This document shows positions 9,309 through 18,159 of a stretch of DNA of 64,000 nt, piece after piece. The notes beneath the pieces were generated by a model, which was given only the letters and a program-made list of their open reading frames with translations, made no database searches and was not told where the DNA came from. Positions within the stretch are counted from its first letter, which is position 1, and each line of letters opens with the position of its first letter. The position numbers and the translations under genes are program-made. Source of the stretch: JBNJFY01 sp051747265 (GTDB lineage: Bacteria > Bacteroidota > Rhodothermia > Balneolales > Balneolaceae). Where the stretch lies: contig JBNJFY010000001.1 of NCBI GenBank assembly GCA_051747265.1, positions 992,001 to 1,056,000 of the forward strand, written 5' to 3'.

Positions 9309-9346
9309 AAAAGGTTGCACAAGCATATTGTGGAACCTTTTTTTTT
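9309..9346 (+). terminator. Intrinsic terminator of the rpmB-rpmG operon
   Basis: A 13-bp stem with one mismatch (AAAGGTTGCACAA at 9310-9322 against 9328-9340) and a 5-base loop is followed by six T. It lies 24 bases after the DUF4295 stop. Confidence 0.85.
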
Positions 9347-9390
9347 ACCTACATTATTTCTGTTCTACCTAACCCTCAATCCTCAGCATT

Positions 9391-9849
9391 ATGAGTATTC
9401 AAGAGACCATTCTGGCCGATATGAAAACGGCTATGAAGCAGAAAGAGAAAGACAAACTTCGTGTGTTACGTTCACTGAAAACAGCGTTGATGGAGAAGGA
9501 GATCAGTGAGCGGAAAGAGGGCGAGGCTCAGTTGAACGATGAGCAGGTAACGCAGGTGCTCATGAAAGCGGCCAAGCAACGCAAGGATTCAATTCAACAG
9601 TTTGAGGAAGCCGGACGAGATGATTTAGCTCAACAAGAAAAGGTAGAATTAGAGATTATAGAATCTTATCTACCCGAAATGATGGGAGAAGATGAAATAC
9701 GCGAATTGGCGCAACGCCGTATTAAAGAGTTAGGCGCTTCCTCTATGTCGGATATGGGCAAAGTGATGGGGGCGCTGATGCCGGAGGTAAAAGGCAAGGC
9801 GGATGGTTCTTTGGTCAACAAAATTGTTAAAGAAGAGCTGAACGGATAA
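9391..9849 (+). CDS. GatB/YqeY domain protein
   Basis: This 152-residue protein matches the YqeY family (MKTAMKQKEKDKLRVLRSLK, then KQRKDSIQQFEEAGRDDLA, ELEIIESYLPEMM and MGKVMGALMPEVKGKADGS). The YqeY domain is the tRNA-binding tail of GatB. The stand-alone form is presumed to bind tRNA, but its role is not established. The gene starts 45 bases after the operon terminator and is followed closely by the CvpA-like gene. Confidence 0.92.
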   Translation: MSIQETILADMKTAMKQKEKDKLRVLRSLKTALMEKEISERKEGEAQLNDEQVTQVLMKAAKQRKDSIQQFEEAGRDDLAQQEKVELEIIESYLPEMMGEDEIRELAQRRIKELGASSMSDMGKVMGALMPEVKGKADGSLVNKIVKEELNG

Positions 9850-9864
9850 TCAACCTACGCTGAT

Positions 9865-10416
9865 ATGAATACCCTCGATGCTGTTGTCCTCATACCACTA
9901 CTATACTTCACCTATAAAGGGTTCCAAAACGGCTTGGTTAAAGAGGTCCTTTCTATAGTGGGCATTGTGTTAGCCATATTTTTGACCTTCGGTTATTTGG
10001 AAGAAGCTTCGGTTCTACTTAAACCCTACTACGGAGAATCTTCATATTTGCCTTTTTTAACGGGCGCAACTGTTTTTATAGGCACGTTACTGGTGGTTAA
10101 TATTGTCGCTTATCTGATCAAGCAGGTTTTGGAAATCGCGATGTTAAGTATGCCCAATCGTTTATTTGGTGCTGCCTTTGGATTATTGAAAAGCAGCATT
10201 GTGGTCAGTGCCATATTGCTATTTTTGGCTGGATTTGACATGCCCGGCGATGAGACGCGTACCCAGTCAATGAGTTATCCGATTATTATAAATGTAGCTC
10301 CTACAGCATATAATGCGGTGGCTTCGGTTTATCCCGGAGCACGATCGTTCACCGATGCAGTAGAAAAAACGATCGACGACTATAATCCCCTAAACAACCT
10401 CCCATTTAGCGAATAA
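9865..10416 (+). CDS. CvpA family membrane protein
   Basis: The 183-residue protein has four predicted membrane segments. The N-terminal ...DAVVLIPLLYFTYKGFQNGLV... segment, with the conserved GF-x-G-L-x-K pattern, marks the CvpA/colicin V production family. It is an inner-membrane protein of uncertain function. It sits between the YqeY gene (15 bases away) and tyrS (9 bases away), so the three are likely an operon. Confidence 0.88.
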   Translation: MNTLDAVVLIPLLYFTYKGFQNGLVKEVLSIVGIVLAIFLTFGYLEEASVLLKPYYGESSYLPFLTGATVFIGTLLVVNIVAYLIKQVLEIAMLSMPNRLFGAAFGLLKSSIVVSAILLFLAGFDMPGDETRTQSMSYPIIINVAPTAYNAVASVYPGARSFTDAVEKTIDDYNPLNNLPFSE

Positions 10417-10425
10417 TAATTATAC

Positions 10426-11640
10426 ATGGCTTTTTTACCTGTTGATGAACAGCTAGACATTATTAAACGTGGAACTGTCGAAATTGTCCCTGAAGAAGAG
10501 CTGGTTGAAAAACTAAAAGAATCAAAGGATAAGAATACCCCCCTTAAAGTTAAATTAGGTGTGGATCCCACTCGCCCGGATCTTCATTTGGGGCATTCCG
10601 TTATCCTCCGCAAACTACGACAGTTTCAGGATCTCGGTCATGAAGCTATACTGATCATTGGCGGCTTTACCGCTATGATCGGCGATCCTACCGGACAAAA
10701 TAAAACCCGTCCCGCCTTGACAATGAAAGAGGTTAAGGATAACGCCCAAACCTACATCGATCAGGCTGAGAAAATACTGGATAAAGACAAAACCACACTG
10801 GTCAACAATTATGATTGGTTGGGAAAAATGAATTTTATTGATGTAGTCCAGTTATCCTCAAAAATGACCGTAGCACGTATGTTGGAACGGGATGATTTTG
10901 CCAAACGCTATCAAAATGAGGAGCCCATTTCTATACATGAATTTCTTTACCCATTAGCTCAGGGCCAAGATTCGGTACATTTGAAATCGGACATTGAGCT
11001 GGGGGGAACTGATCAAAAGTTCAACCTGTTAGTAGGTCGCCAGCTCCAAAAAGATTCGGGAATAAGCCCGCAGGTCTGTGTGATGATGCCCTTGCTGGAA
11101 GGAACCGATGGATCACTGAAGATGTCCAAATCTCACGATAACTATATTGGTATCGATGAAGACGCCAATGAGATGTATGGTAAAGTTCTATCCATTCCGG
11201 ATGAATTGATATTCACCTATTTTGAGCTACTCACCGATATATCTACCGATGAACTTCCCCGCTACAAAGATAAAGCGGAACAGGATCCCCGAAACACGAA
11301 GCATGAGCTCGCTCATGTCATTACCCGCATGTATCATGGATCCGAACAAGCTGAAGCAGCTCGAAACCATTTTGAAAAAACGGTCGTGCAGGGCGATATC
11401 CCTGAAGATATTCCTGAATTTTCCTATCCCACTGGTAAAGATGTACGCTTGCTAGACATCGTGAAAGAAACAGGATTTACTTCCAGCAATGGACAAACCA
11501 AACGCTTGATTAAACAGGGCGGTATTACGGTTGATGATGAAAAAGTAAAAAACGCTCGTCATACCATAACCTTCAATGAAGGCGTTGAACATATTCTTAA
11601 AGTTGGCAAACGCAATTATGCGCGCCTGATAGCTGAATAA
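10426..11640 (+). CDS. tyrS: Tyrosyl-tRNA synthetase (TyrZ-like)
   Basis: The enzyme charges tRNA-Tyr in the cytoplasm. The class I HIGH motif appears as HLGH (residues 54-57) and the KMSKS motif as KMSKS (residues 232-236). A C-terminal S4 RNA-binding domain (about 335-404: TGFTSSNGQTKRLIKQGG) completes the 404-residue protein. The HIGH variant and length fit the TyrZ-like subgroup. It is the last gene of the YqeY-CvpA-TyrRS group. Confidence 0.96.
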   Translation: MAFLPVDEQLDIIKRGTVEIVPEEELVEKLKESKDKNTPLKVKLGVDPTRPDLHLGHSVILRKLRQFQDLGHEAILIIGGFTAMIGDPTGQNKTRPALTMKEVKDNAQTYIDQAEKILDKDKTTLVNNYDWLGKMNFIDVVQLSSKMTVARMLERDDFAKRYQNEEPISIHEFLYPLAQGQDSVHLKSDIELGGTDQKFNLLVGRQLQKDSGISPQVCVMMPLLEGTDGSLKMSKSHDNYIGIDEDANEMYGKVLSIPDELIFTYFELLTDISTDELPRYKDKAEQDPRNTKHELAHVITRMYHGSEQAEAARNHFEKTVVQGDIPEDIPEFSYPTGKDVRLLDIVKETGFTSSNGQTKRLIKQGGITVDDEKVKNARHTITFNEGVEHILKVGKRNYARLIAE

Positions 11641-11743
11641 TCATGCAGCATTAACAATTTCTCATGAGTCTTGAATGGTCAGGATGAATGAATAAATTGT
11701 AGTATGCCTATCGGGCAATGCATGTACATATAGATATTCCCTT

Positions 11744-12895
11744 ATGGCTAAAACCCTTGATGATTATCGCTTATTGTTAGATGAGAAAGATCTTGATCTA
11801 TCTTCCTCGTCCTTAAACCAAGCCATCAAAAATGATGACGGGGAAGCGGTTCTGGCCCTTTTGGAATGCGGAGTGAATCCCTATGAAAAAGATGCTCAGG
11901 GGTACACTCCATTAATGAATGCGGTACTCTATAATAAATCAGAGGCGTTCCAGCGGTTGATTGACAAGAATATTCGCGTTGATCATATCAATCGAGTGGG
12001 CAAAAATGCCTTGATGCTTTCGGTAATTGCCAGAGATCTGGATAAGTCGGAATTACTTTTAGAGCTGGGAGCAGATCCCGATCACCGGGATGCCGATGGG
12101 AATACGGCCCTACATATGGCTGTTAATAATCATCAAATCCCACTGGTAGAGCTTCTACTGAAATACGATGCTGATCCGAATGTAACCAACAACGCCAATC
12201 ATTCACCACTAGACATTGCCCAGAAAAGAAAATATGACGATCTGGTTGACCTATTAAAACCAGTAACGGCCCCTCCTCGAGTTGCTATCACTACAAAAAA
12301 CCAAAACGATGATCAGCATTCTGATAAAAAAATAGAATTAACCACGGCCTTATTTAAGGCTATCCGTAGTAAAGAAGTGGTCGCCACTCAGGAAATGATC
12401 GATGAGGGTGCCAATCCTGATGCGATGAATGAAATGGGCGCTACGCCGCTGATCTATGCGTCCTCTCTGGGGCACGCGGAGATTGTTAAGTTACTTCTGG
12501 CTCATAATGTAAAGTTGGAGCATCAGAATCGTAGTGGACATACGGCCTTAATGAGTGCGGTCATCTCTGGTAATAAAGAGATCATTGATCACCTGATTGC
12601 CCACGGCGCCAATGTTGATGCTCAAAGTCAATCCGGCACTCGCCCTCTACACCATGCGGTATTAGAACAAAACATGGAAGTGGTGAAAACCTTATTGGAG
12701 GCCGGTGCTGATGTAAATGCCGAAAATAACGATGGGTATTCACCGCTTTTATTAGCAGTGATGAAAGACAACGAACAGCTAGTGAAAGTCCTGTTGGATC
12801 ATGGTGCCAACCCGGATGTGGAAGCTCATGGCAAAACGCTCAAATCCCGTGCTTCTCAACAGATAAAAGAACTTTTAGCCGAATTTACCAGTTGA
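11744..12895 (+). CDS. Ankyrin-repeat protein, cytoplasmic
   Basis: The protein is built of ankyrin repeats in two blocks joined by a charged linker at about residues 175-205. The first block has about four repeats (GYTPLMNAVLYNKSEAF, GKNALMLSVIARDLDKSELL, GNTALHMAVNNHQIPLVELL). The second has about five (GATPLIYASSLGHAEIVKLL and so on). No signal peptide or membrane segment is seen. Such proteins serve as protein-binding scaffolds; the partner is unknown. A second, secreted ankyrin protein lies at 36876-37580. Confidence 0.92.
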   Translation: MAKTLDDYRLLLDEKDLDLSSSSLNQAIKNDDGEAVLALLECGVNPYEKDAQGYTPLMNAVLYNKSEAFQRLIDKNIRVDHINRVGKNALMLSVIARDLDKSELLLELGADPDHRDADGNTALHMAVNNHQIPLVELLLKYDADPNVTNNANHSPLDIAQKRKYDDLVDLLKPVTAPPRVAITTKNQNDDQHSDKKIELTTALFKAIRSKEVVATQEMIDEGANPDAMNEMGATPLIYASSLGHAEIVKLLLAHNVKLEHQNRSGHTALMSAVISGNKEIIDHLIAHGANVDAQSQSGTRPLHHAVLEQNMEVVKTLLEAGADVNAENNDGYSPLLLAVMKDNEQLVKVLLDHGANPDVEAHGKTLKSRASQQIKELLAEFTS

Positions 12896-12904
12896 TGTAT
12901 TTTG

Positions 12905-13711
12905 CTACTCCCCTTTGTAGTTGACCAGAAGCTCAAACTTGTACTTGGGGTAAATATCGCCCAAAACCAATTCGTTTTTCCCTTCCTTTAACTCCACAAC
13001 ATCCTTTCGGTTGGTTCGGCCAATACGTTTACCATTGATTAATAAACCATAGCGGCTGCCCCTGTCTGAAACCACAAATTTATCTTCGGTCCTGGTAATC
13101 ATCATGTGATTGGGACTGATCTGATAGGGCTCGCTGTCATTCAACAACAGATCATTAAAATTAAAAACATCATCCTCGCTTGTTTTTCGTCCGATACGAA
13201 ATGGAAAATGATCTACCGTGTACTGATCCGTGCCCAGAGAGGCTTTGGCCTGTTCTGTTAAGGGGATTATGGTCAATCGAGAGGAATCGTCAATCATGTG
13301 TGGTAACATTATATCACTGGGCAAATCTTTGCTCTTGGCCAGTGACATAAATGTCTGATTTTGCGTACGTAATCGTTCAAATATAAAACGAAGAATGGGG
13401 ACGGTGGCCTCGGGTTTATTAATAATGGCATCCCGAAATTGTTCTTTATTCATGACTCGAACAATGGTGGGTTCTATGGCTCGAACATTGGCCGAACGAG
13501 GCTTTTCTTCTATCAAGGCCATTTCACCAAAAATATGAGGCGGCCGTAAATGAGCCAAAACCACATGATCGCCATCATCACATTTAGAGAACACTTCTAC
13601 CTTGCCTTCAATCAACTCATAGGCTTCATCACCGTAAGCACCCTCATGGATTATGGTTTCCCCGCTTTTATAAATTTTAGTCTCCCCGGGTAAGTCTGTA
13701 GCATTTGTCAT
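12905..13711 (-). CDS. Cyclic nucleotide-binding domain plus FHA domain protein
   Basis: Residues about 10-125 form a CRP-like cyclic nucleotide-binding domain (KSGETIIHEGAYGDEAYELI, HIFGEMALIEEKPRSANVRA). Residues about 175-260 form an FHA domain (FRIGRKTSEDD, NHMMITR, VSDRGSRYGLLINGKRIGR), which binds phosphothreonine peptides. There is no DNA-binding HTH, so this is probably a signalling adaptor rather than a transcription factor. Whether it binds cAMP is not certain from sequence. It is divergent from the exonuclease III gene. Confidence 0.9.
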   Translation of the reverse strand: MTNATDLPGETKIYKSGETIIHEGAYGDEAYELIEGKVEVFSKCDDGDHVVLAHLRPPHIFGEMALIEEKPRSANVRAIEPTIVRVMNKEQFRDAIINKPEATVPILRFIFERLRTQNQTFMSLAKSKDLPSDIMLPHMIDDSSRLTIIPLTEQAKASLGTDQYTVDHFPFRIGRKTSEDDVFNFNDLLLNDSEPYQISPNHMMITRTEDKFVVSDRGSRYGLLINGKRIGRTNRKDVVELKEGKNELVLGDIYPKYKFELLVNYKGE

Positions 13712-14032
13712 AATAACTTTTATCCCTTCAGATACATTGGTTGTAGCCCCAGTCAGTATTGATGACCAAATTAAACGAATGAACTATATATGGACTTTGC
13801 AAAACCCTTTAAAACAAGCAGATCCTGCGAACGGCAGTTGCAATGCCAATTAATATTCTTCGAACAAGGGGTTATCGCGCTATTATCGTTAATCACACGT
13901 GATTCGGAAAGTTCTATATATGGGATACATAAAGCATACAATCCTTACAGAAAATTTTGTGATCACACCAAATAAGTAACAACTTTTCGCCCCTACAGAA
14001 AACCGACGAGAAAATATTAACTGCTTATAATA
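13712..14032. other. Divergent intergenic region, 321 bp
   Basis: The region lies between the CNBD-FHA gene (minus) and the exonuclease III gene (plus) and should hold both promoters. No coding frame, strong hairpin or recognisable repeat is visible. Confidence 0.5.
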
Positions 14033-14800
14033 ATGCTCCGAATTAGTTCCCTTAACCTCAATGGCATACGTGCGGCGCATCGCAAAGGATTTACCCATTG
14101 GCTTTCCACTACGCAACCGGATATCGTTTGCTTGCAGGAGTTACGTGCCCATGAGCATCAAATACCTAATCCGATTTTAAACCATTCTTATCATCACTAT
14201 TTCCATACGGCCCAACAAAAAGGCTATTCGGGTGTAGGTATACTCTGCAAACAGGAACCCCTTTCTGTTCAAACCGGCCTAGGAATTAAATGGGCCGATG
14301 CAGAGGGACGCATGATCCAAGCCGAATTTGAGAACTTTTCAATAGCTTCCGTCTATTTTCCCAGTGGGACCACCGGCGATGAACGTCAGGAAATGAAAAT
14401 GCAATTTTTGGAGCATTTCTTACCATGGGCACAACAACAGTTACAAGCAGATAAACCGATACTGTTCTGCGGTGATGTGAATATCGCCCATACCCCGCAA
14501 GATATTCATAATCCAAAACGTAATAAAAACACCTCCGGCTTTTTACCTGAAGAGCGTGAATGGATGACCAACTTACTGGATACCGGCTATATTGATGTCC
14601 TGCGCTATCACTATCCCGATCAGGAAGATCTATACAGTTGGTGGAGTTATCGTGCGGCGTCCAAGCAGCGGAATAAGGGCTGGCGGATCGATTATCAATT
14701 GACTGCTCCTGCCCTGGCGGAAAAGTCAGTAAATGCGTTTATCGAACGATCATGGGATTTATCCGATCACGCTCCGGTTACCGCCATTTACGACCTATAG
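14033..14800 (+). CDS. xth: Exodeoxyribonuclease III (AP endonuclease, ExoA/XthA family)
   Basis: The protein is a 255-residue endonuclease/exonuclease/phosphatase fold enzyme acting on abasic sites in base excision repair. Family motifs are in order: SLNLNGIRAA, DIVCLQELRA (metal-binding Glu), CGDVNIAHTPQDIHNP, the GFLPEEREWM segment, GWRIDYQL and the C-terminal SDHAPV with the catalytic His. The gene stands alone on the plus strand, divergent from the CNBD-FHA gene. Confidence 0.94.
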   Translation: MLRISSLNLNGIRAAHRKGFTHWLSTTQPDIVCLQELRAHEHQIPNPILNHSYHHYFHTAQQKGYSGVGILCKQEPLSVQTGLGIKWADAEGRMIQAEFENFSIASVYFPSGTTGDERQEMKMQFLEHFLPWAQQQLQADKPILFCGDVNIAHTPQDIHNPKRNKNTSGFLPEEREWMTNLLDTGYIDVLRYHYPDQEDLYSWWSYRAASKQRNKGWRIDYQLTAPALAEKSVNAFIERSWDLSDHAPVTAIYDL

Positions 14801-14912
14801 CAGACCACTTCATATCCATTCTAAATTCGGCTGGATAGTGCTTTCGCTGCCATATTTTATTTACCTTAGACTTAAACCTTTAAATGTTAAACTATTTATC
14901 TAAAAGCTAAGA

Positions 14913-15368
14913 ATGGGAACGCATTATCAAGGGTCTGAGCAGGACAAATTAACGCTGAACGCTTTTATTAAAATGATGCGGGCGACCGAAACGATAAATC
15001 AGCGGCTTAACCGGCATTTGACCGACCATAATTTAACTGTCAGCCAATTTGGTGTGTTGGAGGCCTTACTGCATTTAGGTCCCCTCAATCAAAGTTCACT
15101 CGGAGCCAAGCTACTCAAGAGCGGAGGTAATATAACCATGGTTATCGATAACCTGGAAAAAGCGAACTGGGTCCGACGCAAACGAAATCCCAAAGATCGC
15201 CGGAGTGTTCTGATCCACCTTACCAAAAAGGGGAAAGCTTTTATTGAGTCGTTCTTTCCCGAACATTTGGATAAAATCAGAGAAGAGTTTTCCGTCTTAA
15301 CGGATGATGAGAAAAAGCAATTAGCGCGAATCTGCAAAAAACTGGGCAAAAAAGAAGCAGAGGATTAG
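14913..15368 (+). CDS. MarR family transcriptional regulator
   Basis: The 151-residue protein has the MarR winged-helix layout: LTVSQFGVLEALLHLGPLNQ, recognition helix around GGNITMVIDNLEKANWVRR, and the wing NPKDRRSVLIHLTKKGKAFI with the conserved D-R-R. It is likely a dimeric repressor responsive to small molecules or oxidation. Its end faces the convergent methyltransferase gene 6 bases away. The target genes cannot be deduced. Confidence 0.93.
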   Translation: MGTHYQGSEQDKLTLNAFIKMMRATETINQRLNRHLTDHNLTVSQFGVLEALLHLGPLNQSSLGAKLLKSGGNITMVIDNLEKANWVRRKRNPKDRRSVLIHLTKKGKAFIESFFPEHLDKIREEFSVLTDDEKKQLARICKKLGKKEAED

Positions 15369-15374
15369 TCTTAC

Positions 15375-15929
15375 TTACCCCTTATTAAGCGCGTGGTAGA
15401 TGGTCATGGGTGGTATATTTCTCCATTCCCAATTGGTATGCACATTTCCAAATGTGGCCCGTAATGGTTGTTCCAGATGCTTGGAGGTTTGATAGGCTAA
15501 AAAATGCCCCCCCGTTTTAAGCAGAGTTTGTGAATCTTTCAGTATCTGTTTTTTCAGCTCAAGGTCCAGAAAGGAAAAAGGGATACCCGAGATAATAGCA
15601 TCCACCTGACCAATGGTCCGCTGATCAACCATTTCCAGTACATGCTCCACACTGCCTTTATGCAATTCAATACGCGGATCATCAATTTTGCGTAGTTCCT
15701 TTACAAACTGATCGTTCATTTCAATCATGATCAGTTTTGATGCAGGTGTCATCTTGTCGAGTAAATACTTCGCATACACCCCGGTTCCGGGCCCAAATTC
15801 TACAATAGTTAGGTCTGTGGAGAAATTTAGTGGTTGACAAACATTCCGAACACAAAAGCGGGAAGACGGCGTAACCGAAGCTACATTTTTATCTGTTATA
15901 AAACTTTTTAAATACGTCCAGGTACTCAT
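15375..15929 (-). CDS. Class I SAM-dependent methyltransferase (phospholipid N-methyltransferase-like)
   Basis: The 184-residue protein carries the SAM motif I IVEFGPGTGVYAKYLLDKM at about residues 42-60 and an acidic motif II (IMIEMNDQFV). The ITDKNVASVTPSSRF N-terminus and the IISGIPFSFLD motif resemble bacterial phospholipid N-methyltransferases and rRNA dimethylase-like enzymes. The substrate is inferred from similarity only. It lies downstream of uvrB on the same strand with a 36-base gap. Confidence 0.8.
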   Translation of the reverse strand: MSTWTYLKSFITDKNVASVTPSSRFCVRNVCQPLNFSTDLTIVEFGPGTGVYAKYLLDKMTPASKLIMIEMNDQFVKELRKIDDPRIELHKGSVEHVLEMVDQRTIGQVDAIISGIPFSFLDLELKKQILKDSQTLLKTGGHFLAYQTSKHLEQPLRATFGNVHTNWEWRNIPPMTIYHALNKG

Positions 15930-15965
15930 ACAATCGATGATAATAGTTTATGGTGGCACACTAAA

Positions 15966-18008
15966 TTAGAGATCGTTCTTAATGTGTTCTATTTGATCTC
16001 TGATTCGAGCGGCCTCTTCAAATTCCATATTCTTCGCGGCACTATACATGCTCTCTTGCAGATATTCAAGGAAAGCCTCTTTATCCTCAAAGGTGACCTC
16101 TTTCATATCCGGTCCTGCTTTATATTTAATACCATCATCGGCAACACGAGCAAGCTCCATGGGCTGTTCGCCGTCTTCAGGTTCAATATCCAGTGAACTG
16201 GAAGAGATCAACATAGGATCAACCAACGGTTTCAATTCTTTCTGAATAGTCTCTGGATTAATGCCGTGTTTCTCATTGTATTCGGCCTGAATAGCACGAC
16301 GACGATCCATTTCATCCATCACTGTTTTCATACTATCGGTTACCCTATCCGCATACATAATCGCTTTGCCATTCACGTTTCGTGCCGCTCTACCCACAAT
16401 CTGAAATAACGATGTTTCCGAGCGCAAGAATCCTTCTTTATCCGCATCCAGGATAGCCACTAAGCTGAGTTCAGGGATGTCGATACCCTCACGCAACAGG
16501 TTAATGCCCACCAGCACATCAAAATCGCCGCGACGGAATTTATACAGCACTTCCACGCGTTCCAGAGCGTCAAGTTCGCTGTGCATGTAGGCCGCGTTGA
16601 TTCCGATATTTTTCAGATATTCGCTGACCTCTTCAGATAGACGTTTGGTGAGTGTAATAACCAGAGTTCGCTCTTTACGCTCTATACGTTTACGAATCTC
16701 ATCGATCATATCATCAATCTGATTCTCAACCGGTCGGACCTCAACTTCCGGTTCCATTAAACCGGTCGGACGAATAATCTGCTCAACAAAAGCACCGCCA
16801 CTTTTCTCAAGCTCGTAATCGGCCGGTGTGGCACTAACGAATATGCTTTGATTGATCATCGATTCCCACTCCTCGAAGGTGAGTGGACGGTTATCCAGCG
16901 CCGAGGGGAGTCGGAATCCGTGTTCCACCAGTTCCGTTTTACGAGATCGATCGCCTCCATACATGGCATTGATCTGGGGTATAGTCTGATGACTTTCATC
17001 CACAACCAACAGGTAATCATCCGGAAAATAATCGATCAGGCAGTGGGGGCGTTCGCCCGGTTTTCGATTACTCAGGTATCGTGAATAGTTCTCAATCCCC
17101 GCGCAATATCCGATCTCCTGCATCATCTCAATATCAAAGAGCGTTCGCTGTTCCAGGCGTTTGGCTTCCAGGAATCGATCCTCGGCCTGAAGAACATCTA
17201 TGCGCCAATCCAATTCCTTACGTATCTTTTTGATAGCCTCATTTAAACGGGCTTTGGTAGTGACGTAGTGGGAAGCCGGATAGATACGAAACTCCTGCAC
17301 CTCTTCAGTGACATTCCCGGTTTCGGGATCAAACAATTCTAACCGTTCAATTTCATCGCCCCAGAAACTAATACGCAAACCAAATTCGGCATAGGCCGGA
17401 TAGAGATCTACCACATCACCCCGTACACGGAACGCTCCCCGCTTAAACTCTCGGTCGTCTCGGTGATAATGCAGATCCACCAGATCATAGAGCAATTTAT
17501 CGCGAGGTACCTCGGTTCCCGTTGCCAATGTGATAATCAGTTTCCGATATTCGGATGGGGATCCGATACCGTAAATACAACTTACCGAGGAGACGATAAT
17601 CACATCATCACGACCCGAAAGGAGGGAACTGGTTGCCCGTAACCGAAGCTTTTGGATTTCCTCATTAATAGATAAGTCCTTTTCGATGTATTTATCTTGA
17701 GAAGATAAGTACGCTTCTGGCTGATAGTAATCGTAATAGGAGATGAAAAACTCCACCCGATTCTCCGGAAAGAAATCGCTAAGCTCTCGATAGAGTTGCG
17801 CGGCCAAGGTTTTATTGTGGCTCATTACCAAGGTTGGCTTGCCCCAGCTTTCAATGACGGAAGCTACGGTTCGCGTCTTCCCGGAGCCGGTAATGCCCAA
17901 AAGGGTCTGGAATTTCTCTTTGTTTTTAAGTCCAGCCTTCAATTCTTCGATGGCCTGCGGCTGGTCTCCGGCCGGTTCAAATGGGGAGTGAAGTTTAAAA
18001 TCGGACAT
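15966..18008 (-). CDS. uvrB: UvrABC system protein B
   Basis: UvrB is the damage-verifying helicase-like subunit of nucleotide excision repair. Walker A is GITGSGKTRTVA near residue 40. The beta-hairpin region YYDYYQPEAYLSSQDKYIEK is intact. Helicase motifs include DESHQTIPQ, GINLLREGIDIPE and QIVGRAARN. The C-terminal UvrB/UvrC-interaction domain (FLEYLQESMYSAAKNMEFEE) is present. The length of 680 residues is normal. uvrA is elsewhere in the window at 26547. Confidence 0.97.
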   Translation of the reverse strand: MSDFKLHSPFEPAGDQPQAIEELKAGLKNKEKFQTLLGITGSGKTRTVASVIESWGKPTLVMSHNKTLAAQLYRELSDFFPENRVEFFISYYDYYQPEAYLSSQDKYIEKDLSINEEIQKLRLRATSSLLSGRDDVIIVSSVSCIYGIGSPSEYRKLIITLATGTEVPRDKLLYDLVDLHYHRDDREFKRGAFRVRGDVVDLYPAYAEFGLRISFWGDEIERLELFDPETGNVTEEVQEFRIYPASHYVTTKARLNEAIKKIRKELDWRIDVLQAEDRFLEAKRLEQRTLFDIEMMQEIGYCAGIENYSRYLSNRKPGERPHCLIDYFPDDYLLVVDESHQTIPQINAMYGGDRSRKTELVEHGFRLPSALDNRPLTFEEWESMINQSIFVSATPADYELEKSGGAFVEQIIRPTGLMEPEVEVRPVENQIDDMIDEIRKRIERKERTLVITLTKRLSEEVSEYLKNIGINAAYMHSELDALERVEVLYKFRRGDFDVLVGINLLREGIDIPELSLVAILDADKEGFLRSETSLFQIVGRAARNVNGKAIMYADRVTDSMKTVMDEMDRRRAIQAEYNEKHGINPETIQKELKPLVDPMLISSSSLDIEPEDGEQPMELARVADDGIKYKAGPDMKEVTFEDKEAFLEYLQESMYSAAKNMEFEEAARIRDQIEHIKNDL

Positions 18009-18159
18009 TAAAGATGAATGATCACTGAATTAATATTCAATAAGTTTAGAGTAACGAGAAAGCGTACATAAACGTGCGTATTTTTACAAGATAAGGCAGA
18101 TCTTTGAAGGAATCTGTTCTAGTTTACGAGCTACATTCCACTTTCAACCATTACACGGT

